Shown here: positions 1 through 7,056 of the stretch, one piece after another
Layout of the letters: each line of letters begins with the position of its first letter
Position numbering within the stretch: position 1 is the first letter of the stretch
Assembly: GCA_946403545.1 (NCBI GenBank)
Contig: CAMJAG010000024.1
Coordinates: forward strand, 1 to 12,854
Length of the DNA: 12,854 bases
DNA from: an uncultured Caryophanales bacterium
GTDB lineage: Bacteria > Bacillota_I > Bacilli_A > RFN20 > CAG-826
Reading direction: 5' to 3'
Program-made: the position numbers and the translations under genes
Notes under the pieces: model-generated
What the model saw: the letters and a program-made list of their open reading frames with translations, nothing else
Databases searched by the model: none
What the model was told of the DNA's origin: nothing

Positions 1-1082
1 GAAGCGTTACCAGAGATAGCGACACAGCCAACGGATTCACCATATGTTGTGTTACATGCACCACCGAAGAAAGCACCAGCCATTGAGCCAACACCATCAC
101 CAAGAAGTGTTCTATTTAATCCTGGATCTTCTAATAAGTCAGAACCGATAATTGAGCTTAAGTTCTTGTGGTCTGCAATGTGTTCTGCGAAAACAACGAA
201 TGCGACAGGAACGAATGCGACTAATAATGTTACAAGGTATGTACCGAAGTTAGCGAAGTTAGCGCTATCTTTGAATGCATCGATTGCTTTAATGAATGTG
301 AAATCTGGTACCCAACCACCGATGAGTTTGTCCCAGCCAGCGTTTTTGAATTGATTGAAGTCGATTAAGATTAAATCAGCATTGTCAGCAGCATATCCGA
401 TACCTGTAAGGCCTAATGCTAAGAGGTAACCAACACCAATACCAACAACGAATGGAATTAAGCTTAAGAAGCTCTTTTTCTTTGCGTAAACTGAAACCGC
501 AATAACTGTGAATAATGTAACTAAACCAACGATAACGTTCATCCAGACACGTAAATTCATGATTTTTTCACTTGCTAAATAAGCATTAACTGAACCATAA
601 CCGAATACGTTAGCAACTGCGTTACCAGATAAGCTTAATCCGATAATTGCGACTGTAGGACCAATAACGACTGCAGGCATGATTTTAGAAATCCATGCTG
701 TGCCGAATGCTTTAACGATAACTGATAAGAGAACATAGACTAAACCTGCCATGATAGCACCAATGATAAGGCCAAGGTAGCCAAGGCTCATTGCACCAGC
801 ACCACCCATTGCAGCACACATACTTCCGATGAATGCGAATGAGCTGCCTAAGAAGACAGGTGATTTGAATTTTGTGAATAATAAGTAAACGATAGTACCA
901 ACGCCTGCTCCGAATAATGCAGCGGATGTACTTAATGTTGCACCAGGAACACTAGAGTTAATGATCATAGGTACAGCAATTGTTGCAGCCATAATGGCTA
1001 ATAGTTGTTGTAAAGCAAAGACGATTGTTTTACCCCAACTTGGTTTGTCTTTAACACCGTAGACAAGATTTGTTTGTGACAT
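1..1082 (-). CDS. uraA: UraA-type NCS2 nucleobase permease (uracil permease), C-terminus outside window
   Basis: This gene encodes a polytopic membrane symporter of the NCS2 family, which imports uracil or a related base. It starts at the ATG complementary to 1080-1082, 9 bases after a GGGGG ribosome site at 1091-1095. 360 codons are open to the window edge; family members are about 420-430 residues, so some 60-70 residues are missing. Many hydrophobic segments are visible, with a TM1 LQQLLAI stretch (residues 24-30) where UraA has LQHLFAM. The two substrate-site glutamates of UraA appear to be present as AEH (Glu300) and NTTYGES (Glu349), followed by VGCVAISGNA. The TYGE form of the second motif is typical of the uracil branch, not the xanthine (PbuX) branch, so uracil is the best guess. 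Purine or xanthine transport remains possible given the purine-salvage neighbours. It has its own leader and promoter, apart from the upstream nup operon. Confidence 0.9.
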   Translation of the reverse strand, partial: MSQTNLVYGVKDKPSWGKTIVFALQQLLAIMAATIAVPMIINSSVPGATLSTSAALFGAGVGTIVYLLFTKFKSPVFLGSSFAFIGSMCAAMGGAGAMSLGYLGLIIGAIMAGLVYVLLSVIVKAFGTAWISKIMPAVVIGPTVAIIGLSLSGNAVANVFGYGSVNAYLASEKIMNLRVWMNVIVGLVTLFTVIAVSVYAKKKSFLSLIPFVVGIGVGYLLALGLTGIGYAADNADLILIDFNQFKNAGWDKLIGGWVPDFTFIKAIDAFKDSANFANFGTYLVTLLVAFVPVAFVVFAEHIADHKNLSSIIGSDLLEDPGLNRTLLGDGVGSMAGAFFGGACNTTYGESVGCVAISGNA

Positions 1083-1097
1083 AACAATACCCCCAAG

Positions 1098-1241
1098 TAA
1101 AAAAAATACTCGACACTAAGGACGAGTAATTAACAGATAGGAAAGTTAGGGACACAAATACTAACGAAGAGACAGAACTCTTGGTCAAGTATCTTATTAG
1201 GAATTTTCTTCTTAAATAGTGTCATACCAATTTTTCCTATT
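1098..1241 (-). promoter_or_regulatory. Structured 5' leader of uraA, attenuator or unidentified riboswitch
   Basis: The roughly 140-base leader can fold as a closed domain. AUAGGAAA (from 1233-1240) pairs perfectly with UUUCCUAU (from 1137-1144), 8 bp, and lies right at the predicted 5' end. Inside are two hairpins: AAGAG/CTCTT (1167-1182) and GTTAG/CTAAC (1145-1165). A terminator follows (1099-1128). The terminator's 3' arm (1106-1114) can instead pair over 9 bp, one of them G-U, with 1184-1192 inside the domain, giving two exclusive folds. I looked for the PyrR binding-loop consensus (AGAGAGG) and for purine, PRPP, TPP, FMN and ykkC cores and did not find them. The sensing partner is therefore unknown. 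The pairings are seen; the regulatory role is inferred. Confidence 0.5.
1099..1128 (-). terminator. Leader terminator immediately before the uraA ribosome site
   Basis: In the minus-strand RNA, TACTCG (from 1123-1128) pairs with CGAGTA (from 1107-1112) around a 10-base loop, followed by eight U (1099-1106). It lies 4 bases upstream of the GGGGG ribosome site, a position that makes sense only as an attenuator, not as the end of another gene. The 6-bp stem is modest, so read-through is expected unless it is stabilised. Confidence 0.6.
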
Positions 1242-1247
1242 GCAAAT

Positions 1248-1277
1248 AATATATCAAACCTAACCGAGGACTTACAA
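1248..1277 (-). promoter_or_regulatory. Candidate uraA promoter
   Basis: The minus strand reads TTGTAA (1272-1277), an 18-base spacer, then TATATT (1248-1253). This would start transcription near 1241, exactly where the leader's closing stem begins. The match is reasonable, but the region is AT-rich and an alternative TATAAT lies further upstream. Confidence 0.45.
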
Positions 1278-1321
1278 GGGTAAATTATATAAATTTTTAA
1301 ATTAGTTTTTTATTAGTAGAA

Positions 1322-1358
1322 ATAACAAAAAACATACCCAAGAAATGAGCATGTTTTC
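1322..1358 (-). terminator. Terminator of the nup importer operon
   Basis: In RNA sense, ACATGCTCA pairs with TGGGTATGT (arms at 1346-1354 and 1332-1340, two G-U pairs, extended by A-U pairs) around a 5-base loop, followed by UUUUUUG. It sits 15 bases after the nupQ stop codon and before the uraA promoter, separating the two transcription units. Confidence 0.8.
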
Positions 1359-1372
1359 GGTTTTTTAAATAG

Positions 1373-2341
1373 TTAACGATCTTCTCTAAAGTACGTAACA
1401 CCCAGTCCAGCAGGGGCTTGAGTGTTCTTGTGATTAAACACACTAGTGATAATTAAAACTAAGATTGTAAGCACATATGGAAGGAGTGAGAAGATTTGTT
1501 GTTGAGCACTTGATAACTCCAAGTAATATTTGAGTTGTTGCGCTGCACCAAAGATGAATGAAGCACCAATACAAATACTTGGTTTCCACATAGAGAAGAT
1601 AACAAGTGATAAACATAACCAACCAAATGAATCAACAGCATCTTTGGCGTTATAGAAGCCTTTTAACAAGTCTAATTCAAGTGCCATACCACCTAAACCT
1701 GCAATAGCAGCACCAATAATAGTAGCTAAATATCTATATCTATCAACGTTAATACCAGCAGCGTCTGCAGCAGCAGGATTTTCACCACACGCTCTTAAAT
1801 TAAGACCAAGTTTGGTTCTAGAAATAATGAGTGAGGCCGCAATAGCCACTACAATAGCGAAGTAAGTAAGGAATGATTGACTAAGGAAAATAGAACCAAA
1901 CCAGTTATCACCCCAATCAAACTTAACCATCGATTGCATTGCTAAACCAGCTTTAGAAATGGAATCATTTTTAATTAAACCAATAAAGTAGGAAGATAAG
2001 CCAACACCGAATGTAGTTAATGTTAAACCAGTAACGTTGTGATTACATCTTAATGTAACTGTAAAGAATGAGAATAATAGGCCGCCTAAAGCCGCAAATA
2101 GCATTGCAAATATAATCGGCATAAAGAGGATCATGAATGGGTTTAAATTATTGCCAGAAGCGGTAAGCCAAATGTTTTCACCAAGAATACCACCCAAAGC
2201 ACCCATAAACATAATTCCTGGGATACCCATATTTAAGTGACCAGATTTTTCTGTAACGATTTCTCCAGTACTTCCAAAAATATAAATAGAAGCAGCTTTA
2301 ATAGTTTTAGCAAGGAAAGCTACAAATAATGTCCATGTCAT
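1373..2341 (-). CDS. nupQ: Nucleoside ABC importer permease subunit (NupQ/YufQ type)
   Basis: This is the second inner-membrane permease of a purine-nucleoside ABC importer of the BMP/NupNOPQ type. The protein has 322 residues, normal for this COG1079-like family, and is mostly hydrophobic helices. The family hallmark near residues 31-45 reads EKSGHLNMGIPGIMFMG, where relatives commonly have a form like NLGVEGMM, so the usual Glu is Pro here. A LGLNLRACGENPAAADAAGI segment (the permease coupling loop toward the ATPase) is clear. The start is the ATG complementary to 2339-2341, two bases past the nupP stop, with its ribosome site GAGGAGGAT inside the end of nupP, implying translational coupling. 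It is the last gene of the operon and is followed by a terminator. Substrate identity rests on the operon and its guanine riboswitch. Confidence 0.9.
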   Translation of the reverse strand: MTWTLFVAFLAKTIKAASIYIFGSTGEIVTEKSGHLNMGIPGIMFMGALGGILGENIWLTASGNNLNPFMILFMPIIFAMLFAALGGLLFSFFTVTLRCNHNVTGLTLTTFGVGLSSYFIGLIKNDSISKAGLAMQSMVKFDWGDNWFGSIFLSQSFLTYFAIVVAIAASLIISRTKLGLNLRACGENPAAADAAGINVDRYRYLATIIGAAIAGLGGMALELDLLKGFYNAKDAVDSFGWLCLSLVIFSMWKPSICIGASFIFGAAQQLKYYLELSSAQQQIFSLLPYVLTILVLIITSVFNHKNTQAPAGLGVTYFREDR

Positions 2342-2343
2342 AC

Positions 2344-3609
2344 TTATTTATCCTCCTCGCTTTCTTTAGATGTTTGTTGGACATCCTTAGGTTTTTTCTT
2401 CTTCAGTTTCTTAAAGAAATTTATCTTATCGAAGAATCTAGATATAGCACCACCGACTTTGGAGAAGAAATTATTAATCTTATCCACTACTGGTTTTAAT
2501 TTAGAATCTTCCTTTACGAGCACCTTATAGTTAATAAAGAATTCTGTAGCAATAATGATGAGGAAGAACATACCTGTAACAATTGCGGAGAATTCTGCTC
2601 TTGAAATACCAACATAGCTTGCAGCTTTACCACTACCACATTGGAACATAGCAACTAGAACTGCGTATAATACCATCGAAGCTGGTTCAAATTGTCCTAA
2701 CCAAGCAACTAAAACACCAGTAAAACCTCTACCATTTGCAATGCCTGGATTTAATGAGTGTTCATGTCCTGAAACCAATAAGAATCCAACTAGACCACAA
2801 ATAGCACCACTAAGAATCATTGTTCTAATAATAACTTTCTTAGTGTTAATACCAACGTATCTAGCAGTATTTAAGGAAGCACCAACGACACTTAATTCAT
2901 AACCATGTTTAGTTTTCTTTAAGTAGACGATCATTAATGCAACAATTACCACAACAAAAATGAGGTTCCATAAATACTTAATTTTCATTCCAAACAAGTC
3001 TTCAAGTTGGCCTTCATGAATTGAAGGGAATGCTTGAGAGCCACTCTTAATCCAAATAGAAATGAAAATTGAAATAAGAGTAATTGCGACATAGTTCATC
3101 ATTAATGTGAATAATGTTTCGTTCGTATTGAAAAATGCTTTAAATAGTGCAGGAATTAAAGCCCATATAATGCCCGCTAAAACTGAGAAGAGTAAACAAA
3201 GGGACACGACTAATAATTGATTTGAGTTATCACCAGTTTTGGTCATGTGGAACATAATACCAGCGGTAACTAAACATCCAATAGATATTTGTCCTTCTGC
3301 GCCAATGTTCCAGAATTTCATCTTAAATGCAGGCGCTAAAGCAAACGCAATAAGTAATAACAATCCTGCTGTTTCTAAGAACAACATAAACGTTTCATAG
3401 TTTTTAGGATTAATAATTCCATATGCCATTTTTTCGTAGTAAGTAACAAATGTACCTGGAGCGAAAATTGTACATAATAAGCCAGATAATAGGAACGCAA
3501 TTAAAATACCAACAACTTTAATTGTCCAGTAACTCTTTTTGGATAAATCTAGTTTCTTAACAACGTGGATAGGCATTTTAAAGTGCTTTCTAGTTTCAGT
3601 TCTAGTCAT
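2344..3609 (-). CDS. nupP: Nucleoside ABC importer permease subunit (NupP/YufP type)
   Basis: This is the first permease of the nucleoside importer. The COG4603-like hallmark KMKFWNIGAEGQISIG is at residues 96-111, and hydrophobic segments run through to about residue 360. The protein has 421 residues against roughly 350-360 in typical members. The excess is a hydrophilic N-terminus (about 30 residues) and a lysine-rich C-terminal tail of about 50 residues with KKLKKKK and an acidic end, probably cytoplasmic. The ATG complementary to 3607-3609 overlaps the last 8 bases of nupO and is preceded by AAGGAGGG in the nupO coding sequence, a classic coupled start. It is expected to pair with NupQ to form the translocation pore, with NupO on the cytoplasmic face. 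The tail could be a lineage-specific extension. Confidence 0.9.
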   Translation of the reverse strand: MTRTETRKHFKMPIHVVKKLDLSKKSYWTIKVVGILIAFLLSGLLCTIFAPGTFVTYYEKMAYGIINPKNYETFMLFLETAGLLLLIAFALAPAFKMKFWNIGAEGQISIGCLVTAGIMFHMTKTGDNSNQLLVVSLCLLFSVLAGIIWALIPALFKAFFNTNETLFTLMMNYVAITLISIFISIWIKSGSQAFPSIHEGQLEDLFGMKIKYLWNLIFVVVIVALMIVYLKKTKHGYELSVVGASLNTARYVGINTKKVIIRTMILSGAICGLVGFLLVSGHEHSLNPGIANGRGFTGVLVAWLGQFEPASMVLYAVLVAMFQCGSGKAASYVGISRAEFSAIVTGMFFLIIIATEFFINYKVLVKEDSKLKPVVDKINNFFSKVGGAISRFFDKINFFKKLKKKKPKDVQQTSKESEEDK

Positions 3610-5416
3610 TGTTGTGCCCTCCTTTTGTCATTAATAAACCAACATCTTCTTTACTAACTTGTCTTGGATCAACGATTCCAGCGACTTTTCCTTGAGATAA
3701 AACAAGGATTCTATCAGATAACGCCATCAAGACGTCCAAATCTTCACCAACGAAAAGGACTGCAGTTCCGCGTTCTTTTTGTTGATTCAATAAATCATAG
3801 ATTAAATATGAGGAGTTGATATCAAGGCCTCTAACTGGATAAGCGGCCATAAATACTTTTGGAGAAGAAGAGATTTCTCTACCAACAAGAATCTTTTGAA
3901 TATTACCGCCTGAAAGTTTTCCAACCTTTGTATGAATGTTTGGAGTAACAACTTCAAGTTCATCAACAATTTCCTCTGCTAATTGTTGAGGTTTTTCTCT
4001 TGAGAAGAATAAACCTTTACCTTTTCTATAGCTTCTAAGCATCATGTTATCAACGATGTCCATAGATCCAACTAAGCCCATACCAAGTCTATCTTCAGGA
4101 ACAAAAGATAACTTAATACCAAGATTTCTAATTTCGATTGGTTTTTTATCTTTTAAGTCGATAATTTCATCATCGTAGAAAATGATTTCTTCGTTTTTGA
4201 CCATTTCTTCCACTATCTTGTTTGGAGTGTTGGAAACATCAAGTTTGTTTCCGTTCTTATCATGGAAGAAACCTTCTTTTGACATTCTTTTAATCTTTGC
4301 AATTGAGTGATGGAATAAAGTAACTGGTTTTTCTTTCTTAGGGTTATGGAAAATAATATCTCCACCATGGTATCTTCTTAAACCAGCAATAGCTTCTAAC
4401 AATTCTTTTTGTCCACTACCAGAAATACCAGCAACGCCTAAGATTTCACCGCTTCTTAAAACGAATGACGCATTATCCAACGCAACTGTTCCATCTATAT
4501 TTGTAACTGAAATGTTGTTGATAAATAATCTATTTTCAACATTCTTTGGTGTACTTCTCTTAATTTGTAAGTCAACTTTACGACCCACCATTAGGTTAGT
4601 TAACTCTTTTTCATTTGTGTTTTTTGTTTCAACTTCACCAGCGTATTCACCTTTTCTTAAAACAACAACCTTATCACTAATCTCCATAACTTCGTTAAGT
4701 TTATGTGTAATGATAATAACGGTTTTGCCATTAGCACGCATATTGCGTAAAACATTGAACAATTGTTTTGTTTCTTGAGGAGTTAAAACCGCTGTTGGTT
4801 CATCAAGAATTAAAATATCAGTGCCACGGTAAAGTGACTTAACAATCTCAAGAGTTTGTTTTTGAGAAACTGACATATCATAAACTTTTTGGTAAGGATC
4901 AATTTGGAATCCATACTTATCACAAATAGCAGTGATTCTTCTAGCAGCGCTTTTGATGTTGAATCTTCCTGCATCTTTAATTTCTTTTCTAAGTCTTTTT
5001 ACTTCTTTGTCATTTTTAGAAGCACCTTGATCTAGTAAGTTTTGGATAAGCGGACCATTGATGTCTTCTTGGTCTTTAGCAAACTGTTTATAATCAGAAC
5101 GAGTTAGACCTAATAATACGTTTTCTGTAGCGGTAAAAACATTTACAAGTTTGAAATGTTGGTGAATCATGCCGATTCTATATTTATAAGCATCTTTAGG
5201 AGAGTTGATTTCAACTTCTTCACCATTAACATAAATTTTTCCTGAATCTTGTTTATAAATACCAACAAGGACATTCATTAATGATGTTTTACCTGAACCG
5301 TTTTCACCTAAAAGAGAATAAATCTTTCCTTTTTCAATTGAAAAAGAGACGTTGTTACTTGCAACAACTTTTTTGCCAAATGTTTTAGTAATATTTTCGA
5401 ATCTAATTGCGTCCAT
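3602..5416 (-). CDS. nupO: Nucleoside ABC importer ATPase with two fused nucleotide-binding domains (NupO/YufO type)
   Basis: This is the energy-coupling ATPase of the importer. Numbering is from the ATG complementary to 5414-5416 (MDAIRF), which begins where the ABC fold begins. Domain 1 has Walker A GENGSGKTS (37-45), a degenerate signature MSVSQKQ (181-187), Walker B ILILDEPTA (201-209) and switch His238. Domain 2 has Walker A-like GISGSGQKE (330-338) and signature LSGGNIQK (501-508). Its Walker B region reads FMAAYPVRGLD, lacking the DE pair; loss of that catalytic Glu is known for this family. At about 604 residues it is roughly 90 longer than the usual 510, owing to charged insertions around 107-170 and 358-425. 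An in-frame TTG at 5452 would add 12 residues encoded by the hairpin. Neither start has a clear Shine-Dalgarno at normal spacing. It overlaps nupP by 8 bases. Confidence 0.9.
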   Translation of the reverse strand: MDAIRFENITKTFGKKVVASNNVSFSIEKGKIYSLLGENGSGKTSLMNVLVGIYKQDSGKIYVNGEEVEINSPKDAYKYRIGMIHQHFKLVNVFTATENVLLGLTRSDYKQFAKDQEDINGPLIQNLLDQGASKNDKEVKRLRKEIKDAGRFNIKSAARRITAICDKYGFQIDPYQKVYDMSVSQKQTLEIVKSLYRGTDILILDEPTAVLTPQETKQLFNVLRNMRANGKTVIIITHKLNEVMEISDKVVVLRKGEYAGEVETKNTNEKELTNLMVGRKVDLQIKRSTPKNVENRLFINNISVTNIDGTVALDNASFVLRSGEILGVAGISGSGQKELLEAIAGLRRYHGGDIIFHNPKKEKPVTLFHHSIAKIKRMSKEGFFHDKNGNKLDVSNTPNKIVEEMVKNEEIIFYDDEIIDLKDKKPIEIRNLGIKLSFVPEDRLGMGLVGSMDIVDNMMLRSYRKGKGLFFSREKPQQLAEEIVDELEVVTPNIHTKVGKLSGGNIQKILVGREISSSPKVFMAAYPVRGLDINSSYLIYDLLNQQKERGTAVLFVGEDLDVLMALSDRILVLSQGKVAGIVDPRQVSKEDVGLLMTKGGHNND

Positions 5417-5427
5417 AAATAATAAAG

Positions 5428-5457
5428 AAGACTTGCCGGATTTCTCCAGCAAGTCTT
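5428..5457 (-). other. Strong intercistronic hairpin between nupN and nupO
   Basis: The minus-strand RNA has a 13-bp stem with one G-U pair (arms 5445-5457 and 5428-5440) closed by a GAAA tetraloop. What follows is UUUAUUAUUU and not a clean U run, so it is more likely a partial terminator or an RNA-stabilising element than a full stop. Such structures are known after binding-protein genes in ABC operons, where the lipoprotein is needed in excess. A perfect 16-base AT palindrome (5461-5476) lies between the nupN stop and the hairpin. Confidence 0.75.
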
Positions 5458-5476
5458 AAGTTTAAATTAATTTAAA

Positions 5477-6730
5477 TTAGTTTTGAGCTGGTAAGTTAAT
5501 GCCATCGATGTCGAGTGCGAAGTAAGGAGCAGAGCAATAAGCACTTTCATTGAAGTAGCTGACTGAACCTTCTGTAACGATTGCTTCTGTATCGCCAGCG
5601 AAGTCGCCATCTGTATCAGCCATATAGGAAGTAACTGGTTGACCACCAACTGTGAATGTGGAACAATCGAAGACTTTCTTAGAACCTTTTGCTTTTACTT
5701 CAGCTTCAACAGCGTTCATTTTTGCTTGGAAATCAGCTTTCTTATCAGCTGGGAAGTTATCCCAGTTAACATTGAATTCGACGGAACCTGTAGCCATTGT
5801 ACCTGTCCAGTTGTGATTAACTTCGCCTTCAATTGCTTTCTTATTGTAGACAGCATTGATAACTGCTTCATAATATGGAGCCCAGTTAATTCTTGAGTAT
5901 GCGAGGTATGTATTTGGACATTGTGTTTTTGTTTCAATGTTGTATGTAACGTTTGGAACACGAGCTTGTTCACATGTACCTGGAGCACCCATTGAGTCAG
6001 CGTGTTGAGAAACGAGAACTGCACCACCTTTAATTAATGCATCAGCAGCACTTGCTTCACCGTCTGGATCATACCATTCGTTTGTAAATTTAACATCCAT
6101 TGAGACTTTGCTTGGATCTTTTTGGTTGTCTCTAAGAGCAGCTCTAACGCCTAAGAACCAAGATGTGTAACCTGATTTAACTTCAGCATAAGGATAAGCA
6201 CCAACGTAACCAACTTTGAAATTGTTATCAAGATTGACGTTGTCCATTGTTAATAATTTTAAACCTGCTGCATAACCAGCTAAGTATCTACCTTCATAAA
6301 TAGATGCGAATGCGTTGTGGTAGTTGTCTTGGTTAGCTGTTTTAGCGTTAGTACCTGTAGCGTGGCAGAGTTGAACGCCTGGTAATTCTTTAGCAGCGTC
6401 TAACATGTGATCTTGGTGATTGAATGAATCAGCGAAGATAACGTTGCAGCCTAATTCTGCTAATTCTTTTGCTGTATCATAACAAATACGTTCTTCTGCA
6501 ATACCTGTTTTTAAATATGCTTTTTTGTATTCGACTTTCTTGCCTAATTTAGCAACAGCTTCATTCATAGCTTTGATGAAGTTTGCGTCGTATGTTGATG
6601 TTTCATCGTGTAAGCAAATTAAACCAACTTTAACTGCTTCGCCGTTTCCTTCTCCACCACAAGCTGCTAAGCCAGAGATTGCTGCAAATGCGAGTGCTGG
6701 AATCATGAGAGTACGTAATGGTTTTTTCAT
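5477..6730 (-). CDS. nupN: BMP/PnrA-family nucleoside-binding lipoprotein (NupN type)
   Basis: This is the extracellular substrate-binding lipoprotein of the importer. The N-terminus MKKPLRTLMI plus a hydrophobic core ends in the lipobox LAAC (residues 21-24), so Cys24 should be lipidated after signal peptidase II cleavage. The mature part shows the BMP/PnrA pattern: VGLICLHDETSTYDANF (35-51), VIFADSFNHQDHM (97-109), SIYEGRYLAGYAAGLK (143-158), KVGYVGAYPYAEV (172-184), NEWYDPDGEASAADALI (217-233) and SQHADSMGAP (241-250). These correspond to the nucleoside-pocket segments of PnrA-like proteins. At 417 residues it is longer than the usual 350 or so. Its ATG is preceded by AGGAGGAG (6741-6748). 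It is first in the nupNOPQ-like operon and directly downstream of a guanine-type riboswitch, which supports guanosine or related purine nucleosides as the ligand. Confidence 0.93.
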   Translation of the reverse strand: MKKPLRTLMIPALAFAAISGLAACGGEGNGEAVKVGLICLHDETSTYDANFIKAMNEAVAKLGKKVEYKKAYLKTGIAEERICYDTAKELAELGCNVIFADSFNHQDHMLDAAKELPGVQLCHATGTNAKTANQDNYHNAFASIYEGRYLAGYAAGLKLLTMDNVNLDNNFKVGYVGAYPYAEVKSGYTSWFLGVRAALRDNQKDPSKVSMDVKFTNEWYDPDGEASAADALIKGGAVLVSQHADSMGAPGTCEQARVPNVTYNIETKTQCPNTYLAYSRINWAPYYEAVINAVYNKKAIEGEVNHNWTGTMATGSVEFNVNWDNFPADKKADFQAKMNAVEAEVKAKGSKKVFDCSTFTVGGQPVTSYMADTDGDFAGDTEAIVTEGSVSYFNESAYCSAPYFALDIDGINLPAQN

Positions 6731-6757
6731 TTTAATTTTTCTCCTCCTAATTCTTCT

Positions 6758-6794
6758 AAAAAATAAAAATGAGCTTCCTTTAACTGGAAGCCTC
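6758..6794 (-). terminator. Riboswitch-controlled terminator before nupN
   Basis: In RNA sense, GAGGCTTCC (from 6786-6794) pairs with GGAAGCTC (from 6771-6778), one G bulged, around a 7-base loop, followed by AUUUUUAUUUUUU. It lies just before the nupN ribosome site, so termination here would silence the whole importer operon. Confidence 0.88.
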
Positions 6795-6808
6795 TACTAA
6801 AATCAACG

Positions 6809-6834
6809 GCGAAATACACGAACGGTTATTTCGC
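6809..6834 (-). other. Hairpin in the riboswitch expression platform
   Basis: GCGAAATA and TATTTCGC form an 8-bp perfect stem with a 10-base loop, between the aptamer and the terminator. It would bring the antiterminator strand (6788-6797) toward the aptamer J2/3, and may also act as a pausing or timing element. Confidence 0.6.
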
Positions 6835-6846
6835 AAATCAATTTGA

Positions 6847-6910
6847 TTCGTAGTGCTACATTATACGGTGTAGCGTAGAGACTTACCCACCAATTAGGGA
6901 ATTATACGAA
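6847..6910 (-). promoter_or_regulatory. Guanine-class purine riboswitch aptamer
   Basis: The minus-strand RNA has the purine aptamer layout. P1 is UUCGUA/UACGAA (6905-6910 with 6847-6852). J1/2 is UAUAAU, J2/3 is GUCUCUAC with the conserved UCUAC, P3 is GCUACA/UGUAGC, and L3 is CCGUAUAA. J3/1 is ACU, so the specificity base corresponding to position 74 is C, which indicates guanine (or hypoxanthine) and not adenine. L2 ends in UGG and can make the GG-CC loop-loop pairs with L3. P2 is unusually weak: three G-C pairs flanked by U-U. J2/3 plus two preceding bases (6875-6884) can pair 10 bp with 6788-6797, the 5' arm of the terminator. Ligand binding would therefore free the terminator: an OFF switch. 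Confidence 0.88.
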
Positions 6911-6928
6911 GTTGATATTTCTATCAAC
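6911..6928 (-). other. GAAA-capped hairpin at the 5' end of the riboswitch leader
   Basis: GTTGATA and TATCAAC form a perfect 7-bp stem around a GAAA tetraloop, directly abutting aptamer P1 on its 5' side and close to the predicted transcription start. It could protect the 5' end or stack on P1. Its right arm can also pair with GUUGAU near 6802-6807. Confidence 0.65.
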
Positions 6929-6934
6929 GCAAAT

Positions 6935-6963
6935 ACTATAAAAGAGAAACCCCATTTTGTAAA
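6935..6963 (-). promoter_or_regulatory. Promoter of the nupNOPQ operon
   Basis: The minus strand reads TTTACA (6958-6963), a 17-base spacer, and TATAGT (6935-6940), close to the sigma-70/sigma-A consensus at ideal spacing. Transcription should begin near 6928, just before the 5' hairpin and the aptamer. Confidence 0.8.
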
Positions 6964-7056
6964 GTGTAAAAAGGAAATTTATGGCAATTATTTTTTCATG
7001 CTTTTAGCATGGATATTTTTTCTAATTTTTGTAATAAATTTTTCAGTTGAAAAATA

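Noticed and set aside
49..354. Plus-strand 101-codon frame at the left end
   Set aside because: It is antisense to the clear NCS2 permease frame and has no start signals.
1098..1241. Purine riboswitch in the uraA leader, suggested by a GTCTCTTCG stretch resembling J2/3
   Set aside because: The UCUAC core, the matching J3/1 and a compatible P1/P2/P3 arrangement are absent.
6997..7011. CATGC/GCATG hairpin followed by GATATTTTTTC, resembling a plus-strand terminator
   Set aside because: No plus-strand gene lies upstream; it sits between two divergent promoters and the stem is only 5 bp. At most a weak operator-like repeat.
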